Assembly (NCBI GenBank): GCA_002719095.1
Contig: PBGO01000009.1
Coordinates: 3,372-38,159, forward strand
Length of the DNA stretch: 34,788 bases
Source: Fidelibacterota bacterium
GTDB taxonomy: Bacteria > Fidelibacterota > Marinisomatia > SCGC-AAA003-L08 > D37C17
Reading direction: 5' to 3'
Positions 27,542 to 34,788 of the stretch are shown here, in pieces. A program made the position numbers and the translations under genes. The notes below the pieces were generated by a model. The model saw only the letters and a program-made list of their open reading frames with translations. It was not told the DNA's origin and searched no databases. Every line of letters starts with the position of its first letter. The stretch's first letter is position 1.

Positions 27542-29003
27542 TTTTTTGATTTCTTATTTTGTACAGGTTATCTAAATACTTATTATTGACACCAGGAGTT
27601 ATGTACTTTCCTGAAAAACAGGAGCTATCAAAACTATTAATTTTTGAGTTAAATTTTTTCACAGCATTTTCCAAATCGGAAAGATTTTGAAAAATTAATT
27701 TGTCAGCTCCAATTATGTTGCAAATCTCTTCTGTACTTCTGTTATATGCAATTAATTCTTCAACATATGGCATATCAATACCATAAACATTAGGATATGT
27801 AATTTTTGGAGATGCGCTTGCGAAATATATTTTTTTTGCGCCAGCCTCTTTAGCCATTTCCACTATTTGTTTACTGGTATTTCCTCTAACTATTGAATCA
27901 TCAATAAGTAGGACGTTCTTATTTTTAAATTCCACATCTATTGTGTTTAGTTTTTGCTTGACTGATTTTTTTCGTATTTTTTGACCAGGCATGATAAAAG
28001 TTCTTCCTATGTATCTATTTTTTACAAATGCTTCTCTAAGTTCTTTTTTAAGTAATATACTGATAGGCAAGGCACTGCTACGACTTGTATCGGGTATTGG
28101 AATGACAACATCAATATCATCCAATTCTTGCTTGGTTAGGACTTTCTTAATTTTCTTTGCAAGACTCTTGCCCATTTCTAATCGACTTTTATATACATTT
28201 ATACCATCGATAATACTATCAGGACGAGCGAGGTAAACATACTCAAAAATACATGGATTTAGAGATCCTTCCGGATATTGTGATTTATACATATCGTTAT
28301 CTTTGAAAATAATTGTTTGTCCTGGGTTAACATCACCAACTATATCATATCCTAAACAATCTATTGCCACACTTTCTGACGCAACAATATAGTTGTTTGA
28401 ATCTTTAACTCCATATATGAGTGGTCTAATTCCATTAGGATCTCTGAATGCAACTAATCCATATCCAACAATTAATAGAATCACAGAATAAGCACCCTCT
28501 ACTCTTGAATGTAGTTTCTTTACGGCATTCTCAATCATTAAGTTGGTGAGATTATTACCATTTTGAGCCTCATCTGTAAGACAATCAGCAAACACATTAA
28601 GAAGCAATTCTGAATCCGAAGATGAATTAATATGTCGTTTATTATTATTTTCTACGTCTGATTTTAATTTAACAGTATTAACAAGATTGCCATTATGTAC
28701 TAACACAATACCATATGGAGAGTTTACATAAAATGGCTGAGCTTCGCTATTATCAATTTGTCCAGCAGTAGGATATCTCGTATGACCAATTCCATAAGTC
28801 CCGCCCATCATACTCTCCATAATTTCACTTGAAAATACATCTCTTACAAGACCATTGTTTTTATGAATTTTTAACGTATTATCTTCTCCATAAACAGACA
28901 TACCTGCTGCATCTTGACCTCTATGCTGTAGAACAGTTAGGGCGTTATACAGACTTAAACATACATTCTTTTTTTTTGTATATATTCCTACAATTGCACA
29001 CAT
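27534..29003 (-). CDS. purF: Amidophosphoribosyltransferase
   Basis: 489 aa; N-terminal Ntn Cys (MCAIVGIY), LQHRGQDAAGMSVY, GHTRYPTAG, VLLIDDSIVRGNTSKQIV PRPP motif. Confidence 0.97.
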   Translation of the reverse strand: MCAIVGIYTKKKNVCLSLYNALTVLQHRGQDAAGMSVYGEDNTLKIHKNNGLVRDVFSSEIMESMMGGTYGIGHTRYPTAGQIDNSEAQPFYVNSPYGIVLVHNGNLVNTVKLKSDVENNNKRHINSSSDSELLLNVFADCLTDEAQNGNNLTNLMIENAVKKLHSRVEGAYSVILLIVGYGLVAFRDPNGIRPLIYGVKDSNNYIVASESVAIDCLGYDIVGDVNPGQTIIFKDNDMYKSQYPEGSLNPCIFEYVYLARPDSIIDGINVYKSRLEMGKSLAKKIKKVLTKQELDDIDVVIPIPDTSRSSALPISILLKKELREAFVKNRYIGRTFIMPGQKIRKKSVKQKLNTIDVEFKNKNVLLIDDSIVRGNTSKQIVEMAKEAGAKKIYFASASPKITYPNVYGIDMPYVEELIAYNRSTEEICNIIGADKLIFQNLSDLENAVKKFNSKINSFDSSCFSGKYITPGVNNKYLDNLYKIRNQKNE

Positions 29004-29006
29004 TGT

Positions 29007-29360
29007 TTATTCATCTCCGAAATCATTTAGCTTTTCTTCGTCTGGAAATGTTGAAAGTTCAAAGTCAACTTGGGCGTCAATAATATTAAGTAAATATATA
29101 AATAATGAGGCCCAACTATAACTATTTCTTAATGCAACATTAGATACAGAATTAATCTGTGATAAAAAGTAAAACTGAGAGAAAGCAAAAAAACCGCCTT
29201 TAAATGGTTTGCCATTATAAATCTGGCCTAAACCGGGAACTAAGCTTAGCTTCTTAATTAATGAAGTATTTTTATTTTGATTAGAATTCTTTTGTTCTTC
29301 AATTGAAAACGAAACGCTAATAAGAAAAATGAATATTAATATTTTAGAACTATAATTCAT
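29007..29360 (-). CDS. DUF5683-like small secreted/membrane protein
   Basis: 117 aa; N-terminal signal-like segment, then KKLSLVPGLGQIYNGKPFKGGFFAFSQF, similar to the PGxGQxYNxxxxKG pattern of DUF5683-type proteins. Confidence 0.65.
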   Translation of the reverse strand: MNYSSKILIFIFLISVSFSIEEQKNSNQNKNTSLIKKLSLVPGLGQIYNGKPFKGGFFAFSQFYFLSQINSVSNVALRNSYSWASLFIYLLNIIDAQVDFELSTFPDEEKLNDFGDE

Positions 29361-29363
29361 TGG

Positions 29364-29750
29364 TTATAGCTTTGCCACTACATCAATTTCAATTAATGCA
29401 TCCTTTGGTAGCCTTGATACTTGAACAGTGGATCTTGCAGGTAGATTATCAAAATCTTTATTTTCGTAGAACATCGATAGTATAGAGTTTAGTTCATTAA
29501 AATTTGATAAGTCAGTTAAGTAAATAGTTATCTTAATGATTTTATTAAAGCTCGACCCTGATTCCTCAAGAAGTTTAGATATATTTTCTAATATTTGCAA
29601 TAACTGATCGTCAAAATTATTATTAATTAATTTTCCAGAAGAAGGGTTAATCCCAATTTGGCCAGATGTGAAAACATAATTATCAGAACATATGTATTGT
29701 GAATAAGGTCCTAGTGGGATATTTGTCTTGTTGGATAAAGGTCTCTTCAT
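29364..29750 (-). CDS. ridA: RidA family (YjgF/YER057c/UK114) protein
   Basis: 128 aa; PLGPYSQYICSDNYVFTSGQIGINPSSGKL ... LPARSTVQVSRLPKDALIEIDVVA (conserved Arg, RidA C-terminal signature). Confidence 0.94.
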   Translation of the reverse strand: MKRPLSNKTNIPLGPYSQYICSDNYVFTSGQIGINPSSGKLINNNFDDQLLQILENISKLLEESGSSFNKIIKITIYLTDLSNFNELNSILSMFYENKDFDNLPARSTVQVSRLPKDALIEIDVVAKL

Positions 29751-30172
29751 TTTATATCACACCAAAGATTTAATCCGATTTCGTTTGAAAATTTTCTCAT
29801 TATTTTTGTATTTTTTAAAGTTATTTTAAACTCACCAGCAGCAGAAATGGTTGCATCGAATAAATGCCCACCAAAACAATTAAATTTTCTATCAGAAATC
29901 ACAACATGAGAGTGGATAAAATAATCACCTTTTACAAAAGTTACATTACCTGAAAAAGATAGAAGCTCATAATCATCTTTAAAAATTTTCTTAATGTAAG
30001 TCTTAGATTCAAGATCATAATAACCTAATTCAATGTTCTTAACAGCACCAAGACCGCTAATCCAACCAAAATTTAATTTCTCTTTTACAAAAATACTTTG
30101 TATAGTCTTATTTATGAGCTCATTTGGCTCAAGACTCAACAATACAGTAGTTCCATTTATTTTATAGTTCAT
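29747..30172 (-). CDS. PPC/DUF296 domain protein
   Basis: Internal ATG at 30172 gives MNYKINGTTVLLSLEPNELINKTIQSIFVKEKLNFGWISGLGAVKNIELGYYD...HSHVVISDRKFNCFGGHLFDATISAAGEF; GHL and HxH-type motifs of PPC. The ORF track starts at 30214, inside gcvPB. Confidence 0.82.
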   Translation of the reverse strand: MNYKINGTTVLLSLEPNELINKTIQSIFVKEKLNFGWISGLGAVKNIELGYYDLESKTYIKKIFKDDYELLSFSGNVTFVKGDYFIHSHVVISDRKFNCFGGHLFDATISAAGEFKITLKNTKIMRKFSNEIGLNLWCDIK

Positions 30173-31619
30173 TTTTCCAATTGAGATTAAGCTCTCTATT
30201 TGCTTTGGTTTCATTTAACCTCCTAACAGGCGTATTTTTAGGAGAATCTAGCAAATCATCAAGATCTAAATCAATCTTAGTATCAATATCTAACATTAAA
30301 TTAATAAAAGTATCTAATGTTTTTTTAGATTCAGTTTCAGTTGGCTCAATCATTATAGCTTCTGGTATATTTATTGGAAAATATATTGTTGGAGCATGAA
30401 AGCCATAGTCTAAAACTATTTTTGCAATATCTAGAGCTTTTAGTCCGGTCTCTTTTTGCTTCTTTGCAGATATGACAAATTCATGCATAGTTCCATGCTC
30501 AAATGGGATAATATAGGATTCTTTCAACCTTTGTTTGATATAGTTTGCATTAATAATTGCGTTTAAACTTACGTTTACTAAACCCTTTGAGCCCAAGGAT
30601 TTTATATAGCAATATGCTCTTACTAGTACGCCCGTATTCCCAAAAAAAGAATGAATTTTTCCAATTGACGTTTTTTTATGATTAAAATCAAAATTAAAAT
30701 CATCTTCTCTTTTTGTTATAACAGGATAAGGTAAATACTTTGAAAGTTTTTTAACTACTCCAATTGGACCGGCACCTGGCCCTCCACCTCCGTGAGGAGT
30801 TGAAAATGTTTTATGAACATTCATATGTACTATATCAAAACCCATATCTGCTGGCTTACATAAACCAAGCATAGCATTCAGGTTTGCACCATCCATATAG
30901 AGTAGGCCGTCAACATCGTGGATTATACTTGAAATTAGCTTAATATCTTTTTCAAATATTCCCAAAGTATTTGGTTGTGTAAGCATCATCCCTGCTACCT
31001 CTTCATTAACTTTACTTTTTAAGTCATCAATATCGACACATCCATCTTGATTTGTGCCTACTTGAATAACTTCGAAACCAGCTAGTATAACACTTGCAGG
31101 ATTAGTGCCATGGGCAGATTCAGGGATGATTATATATTTTTTTTTAGGGTTTTTCTGGTGATACTTCTGCATAATCAAGAGTCCCACAAACTCACCTTGC
31201 GAACCCGCAGAGGGTTGAAGTGTGGTATTGTCCATCCCTGTTATATCATTAAGCATTTTTTCAAGCCTGAACTGAAGCTCCAAATGTCCTTGAATAGAAT
31301 TGATATGTTGGTTTGGATGAACATCTGAGAACATTGGATCAGATGCAACTTTGTCATTAATTTTTGGATTATACTTCATGGTGCACGAACCCAGTGGATA
31401 AAAATCTTTATCTACATGGTGATTTTTAGTTGATAGCTTAATATAATGCCTGACTACTTCAGGTTCAGATATTTCTGGTAATTTAATTCTTGAATCTCGT
31501 AGTAGATTATTATCAATAATATCGTTAATTTCGTTTGTAGGAACATCATTCTTGGGAATATCGGTATAATCACCTCCAACCCGACTCTTTTTTATTATCA
31601 GCGGTGTTTTGCTTATCAT
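30162..31619 (-). CDS. gcvPB: Glycine dehydrogenase (aminomethyl-transferring) subunit 2
   Basis: 485 aa; DFYPLGSCTMKYNPKIN, LQPSAGSQGEFVGLL, PLP-Lys motif NVHKTFSTPHGGGGPGAGPIGV. Confidence 0.97.
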   Translation of the reverse strand: MISKTPLIIKKSRVGGDYTDIPKNDVPTNEINDIIDNNLLRDSRIKLPEISEPEVVRHYIKLSTKNHHVDKDFYPLGSCTMKYNPKINDKVASDPMFSDVHPNQHINSIQGHLELQFRLEKMLNDITGMDNTTLQPSAGSQGEFVGLLIMQKYHQKNPKKKYIIIPESAHGTNPASVILAGFEVIQVGTNQDGCVDIDDLKSKVNEEVAGMMLTQPNTLGIFEKDIKLISSIIHDVDGLLYMDGANLNAMLGLCKPADMGFDIVHMNVHKTFSTPHGGGGPGAGPIGVVKKLSKYLPYPVITKREDDFNFDFNHKKTSIGKIHSFFGNTGVLVRAYCYIKSLGSKGLVNVSLNAIINANYIKQRLKESYIIPFEHGTMHEFVISAKKQKETGLKALDIAKIVLDYGFHAPTIYFPINIPEAIMIEPTETESKKTLDTFINLMLDIDTKIDLDLDDLLDSPKNTPVRRLNETKANRELNLNWKNEL

Positions 31620-34192
31620 ATTTTTGTTAGCACCTTTTTTTTAGTTTTATTAATTGCGTCGTTTAAAGCAGTTATTTTATTTCCACCTGCTTTGGCATAA
31701 TGTTTTTTTCCTCCCCCTCCACCATCAATATATTTTGCTGCATATTTAACGATATCAACAGCATTTAATTTAAGTGTCATATCGTCGGTTAAAGAACAAA
31801 TTATCATTGGTTTTGAATTTTTATTGAATCCTAATATCATAATCCCAGATGTTTTAATGTTTAGTCTAAATTTATCAGACATATCATTAGCATTGAGCTC
31901 ATCTTTTAACACTTCTGCAATAACTTTAATTCCTTTAAATTCGTCTGCATTAGTTATTAGCTTATTGATTATACTATTTTGATTATTTGAAACTAATAAA
32001 TCATTTCTTTTCTGAATGAATGTATAGTCAGATTTCATCTTTTCGATAGTGTTAACTAAATTATTTTTATCGCATTTTAGTTCTTTTTCAGCTTGATTTA
32101 ATATTTCAAGATGATTGTTGACATGATTTAGGCAAGCCAAGCCAGTTAACGCTTCAATTCTTCTAATACCAGAAGATAACGATGTTTCTGATATTATTTT
32201 AAAAGTACCGATATCTCCTGTCCTATTAACGTGGGTCCCACCGCAAAGCTCTTTTGAAAAATTAGGGATATCAACAATTCTAACATTATCTCCATATTTT
32301 TCTCCGAAGAGTGCTACGGCACCACTATTTAACGCCTCTTCATATGGTGAAATACTAGTATTAATTTTGATATTATCTTGTATTTTTTTATTAATTGAAG
32401 TCTCTATTTCACTTATTGCGTGGTTATCAAGTTTTTTAGAATGTGTAAAGTCAAACCTGAGTTTTGTTGGTGAAACTAATGATCCGCTTTGTTGGATGTG
32501 AGAACCTAAAGTATCTTTAAGCGCTTGATGAAGTAGATGAGTTGTAGTATGGTTAGCCATGGCTTTTTTTCTATTGCTAATATTTATTTTTGCAGTTAGT
32601 AATTCATCATTGAGACTTATACTGCCTTCTTTAAGTCTCACAATATGACAAATGATTCCATTAACATTTTGAACATCAAGAACTTCTGATTTGAAAGAAG
32701 CAGATTTAATTATACCATTATCTCCAACCTGACCTCCCGATTCAGAATAAAATGGAGTCTCCTTCAAAACGAGGTAATAATCATCATTTACTTTTGTAAA
32801 TGCCTTTAATTTTGTCTTTGTATGATATCTATCATACCCCACAAAATTAGATGATAAATCATCATTCATTGAGGTCCATTTAAAGTCTTTTTTATGATAT
32901 TCATGTTTATTAGATTTTTTTGAAGTCTTTTTTTGATTGCTCATATTTTTATCAAAACCAATCTCATCAACCAGAATATTTTTTTCCTTACACAGAAGCT
33001 TTGTCAAGTCAAGTGGAAAGCCATAAGTATCATATAATTTAAATGCATCCGAACCACTAAGCTTATTTTTATCAGAAGTGAATTCCTCAAATTTAATTAG
33101 ACCTCTATCTAATGTATTTCGAAACAACATTTCTTCACGTAAAAGAGTTTCCTGAATATGTTTTTTTTTATCTATAATTTCAGGAAAAGTTTTGCCCATG
33201 AGAAGTATTAAATCAGGAATAAGATCTGATAAAAAAGGATTTTTAATACCTAAGAGATCTCCATATCTGACAGCTCTTCGTAAAACTCTCCTTAATACAT
33301 ATCCCCTTCCTTCATTTGATGGGATAGCACCATCTGCTATAGAGAATGCCAACATACGAATGTGATCGGAAATCACTCTATGTGGTACACCATTATTGTA
33401 CGCATAATCTTTTTTAGAAATTGATGTGATTTTATCAGAAATAACTTTAAATAAATCAAGAAGATAGTGATCTTGAACTCCATTCATAACAGATGAAATT
33501 CTTTCTAAACCCATACCAGTATCAACGTGTTTAGTTGGTAGTAGTGATAGCGAGCCATCTTCTTCGCGATTAAATTGTATAAATACTAAGTTCCATAATT
33601 CTCTGTATAATTCACTTGAATTTACACCAGAGGGAGTTTGTTTTGATAAATCTTCACCAGTATAGTAGTGGATTTCAGAACATGGTCCACAAGGACCAGT
33701 TTCTCCCATTTCCCAAAAATTTTCTTTATCTCCAAATCTTAAAATTCGATCTGAATCTAAATCTTTTATTTTACTCCATATGTCATAAGATTCATCATCA
33801 TCTTTATATACAGAAATCCAAAGTCTTTTCTTATCAAGTTTCCATTTTTTTGTAAAAAGCTCCCATGCCCAGTTAATTGATTCTTCTTTATAATAATCTC
33901 CAAAAGACCAATTTCCCAACATTTCAAAAAATGTATGATGAAAATTATCAACACCTACTTCCTCAAGATCATTATGTTTACCGCTAACTCGAATGCATTT
34001 CTGAGAATTAACAGCACGTTTGCAATCTGGTTTTCTTGTACCTAAAAAAATATCTTTAAATTGATTCATGCCCGCGTTCGTAAAAAGTAAGGTTGGATCT
34101 TCAGCAGGAACAACAGATGAGCTACGAATAAAATTGTGCTCTTTATCCTTAAAAAAATCAATAAATTGCTTTCTAATAGATACGGTTCTCAT
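31616..34192 (-). CDS. alaS: Alanine--tRNA ligase
   Basis: 858 aa; SSSVVPAEDPTLLFTNAGMNQFKDIFLG, editing-domain NHTTTHLLHQAL and CGGTHVNRTGDIG, C-Ala DGGGGGKKHYAKAGG. Confidence 0.98.
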   Translation of the reverse strand: MRTVSIRKQFIDFFKDKEHNFIRSSSVVPAEDPTLLFTNAGMNQFKDIFLGTRKPDCKRAVNSQKCIRVSGKHNDLEEVGVDNFHHTFFEMLGNWSFGDYYKEESINWAWELFTKKWKLDKKRLWISVYKDDDESYDIWSKIKDLDSDRILRFGDKENFWEMGETGPCGPCSEIHYYTGEDLSKQTPSGVNSSELYRELWNLVFIQFNREEDGSLSLLPTKHVDTGMGLERISSVMNGVQDHYLLDLFKVISDKITSISKKDYAYNNGVPHRVISDHIRMLAFSIADGAIPSNEGRGYVLRRVLRRAVRYGDLLGIKNPFLSDLIPDLILLMGKTFPEIIDKKKHIQETLLREEMLFRNTLDRGLIKFEEFTSDKNKLSGSDAFKLYDTYGFPLDLTKLLCKEKNILVDEIGFDKNMSNQKKTSKKSNKHEYHKKDFKWTSMNDDLSSNFVGYDRYHTKTKLKAFTKVNDDYYLVLKETPFYSESGGQVGDNGIIKSASFKSEVLDVQNVNGIICHIVRLKEGSISLNDELLTAKINISNRKKAMANHTTTHLLHQALKDTLGSHIQQSGSLVSPTKLRFDFTHSKKLDNHAISEIETSINKKIQDNIKINTSISPYEEALNSGAVALFGEKYGDNVRIVDIPNFSKELCGGTHVNRTGDIGTFKIISETSLSSGIRRIEALTGLACLNHVNNHLEILNQAEKELKCDKNNLVNTIEKMKSDYTFIQKRNDLLVSNNQNSIINKLITNADEFKGIKVIAEVLKDELNANDMSDKFRLNIKTSGIMILGFNKNSKPMIICSLTDDMTLKLNAVDIVKYAAKYIDGGGGGKKHYAKAGGNKITALNDAINKTKKKVLTKI

Positions 34193-34788
34193 TACAATTC
34201 TATTTGTGTTTCAAATTGTAATGAAAAATTGGATTTTACTTTATTTGGAGAATTTAAATCTACAACATAAGTGGTTCTTCCCTTGTAAACAAGAACGACA
34301 CCATCGGATAAATTGTATCCTAAATTATATCCATGAACAGTATTAGTACTTGGATTATCGAAATCAAATGGATCTGGGTCATTATTTCGATGGTAGTATA
34401 ACTCAGCTATCTTAAGCTTTGGGATTTTCGCAGTGTTAAAATTTAGTTTAGCTAAAAATGACTTATTTTGCATTTCATCCTGAAAATAACCATCATCAAT
34501 AAAGGATTGGCCATTATCTAAATTACTATCCCATGTTTCTCCCTTCATATTTTGATAATTTAAATCTAATGTAATTAAATTAAGTGCATCAAAATTTAAT
34601 CCAAAAAATAAACCGCTCTGCTTTCCAAAACTGAGTAACAAATCACGTTTTGTTCTTATTTGAGAATCTGATACAACTTGTGCTCTATTTAATTCATAGG
34701 TCTGGTCCCAGAAGTCATACATAAAATGTCTTTCGTTATATCTATATTCTAAACTTGTCGATATTTTAAATTTGTTAGGACCGAAACT
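34192..34788 (-). CDS. C-terminal part of a probable outer-membrane beta-barrel-like protein (runs off the right edge)
   Basis: Frame stays open from the listed ORF start (34722) to the window end (...FGPNKFKISTSLEYRYNERHFMYDFWDQTYELNRAQ...); alternating polar/aromatic strands. Stop overlaps the alaS start (TAATG). Confidence 0.6.
   Translation of the reverse strand, partial: SFGPNKFKISTSLEYRYNERHFMYDFWDQTYELNRAQVVSDSQIRTKRDLLLSFGKQSGLFFGLNFDALNLITLDLNYQNMKGETWDSNLDNGQSFIDDGYFQDEMQNKSFLAKLNFNTAKIPKLKIAELYYHRNNDPDPFDFDNPSTNTVHGYNLGYNLSDGVVLVYKGRTTYVVDLNSPNKVKSNFSLQFETQIEL

Noticed and set aside
1-34788. Search for CRISPR arrays, transposases, prophage genes, toxin-antitoxin or defence modules
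   Set aside because: No repeat-spacer pattern, mobile-element gene or defence-related ORF was recognised by eye; gaps are short and AT-rich.

Overview
AT-rich bacterial chromosomal segment, nearly all coding and mostly housekeeping. Minus-strand blocks: (i) ribF(partial)-truB-rbfA-infB-nusA, a TM/TPR protein, tRNA-Arg(CCT), gpsA, purM, long-chain acyl-CoA ligase; (ii) DUF4442-like hotdog protein, tRNA-Met(CAT), leucyl aminopeptidase; (iii) uvrC, methylmalonyl-CoA epimerase, rimO, ftsY, pgsA-like, polyprenyl synthase, tatC, meaB, Crp/Fnr regulator; (iv) guaB, a histidine-ammonia-lyase-family (MIO) enzyme, membrane protein, purF, DUF5683-like protein, RidA, PPC/DUF296 protein, gcvPB, alaS, partial outer-membrane-type protein. 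Plus strand: SDR (DECR-type), unknown membrane protein, MscS channel, FAH-family protein, and rpsT. Many neighbours overlap by a few nucleotides (ATGA/TAATG/TTGA junctions). I see no CRISPR, prophage, transposon or defence system. The best candidate for novelty is the HutH-like enzyme, whose MIO-forming tripeptide reads Ala-Cys-Gly instead of Ala-Ser-Gly at exactly the canonical position (142-144), with further active-site substitutions and no hut genes nearby. Secondary points: rbfA has no ATG start, rimP is absent upstream of nusA, the UvrC Cys cluster is rearranged, PurF has lost Fe-S ligands, and a 227-aa membrane protein is coupled to MscS. Lineage (Marinimicrobia/Bacteroidota-like) is only a guess.
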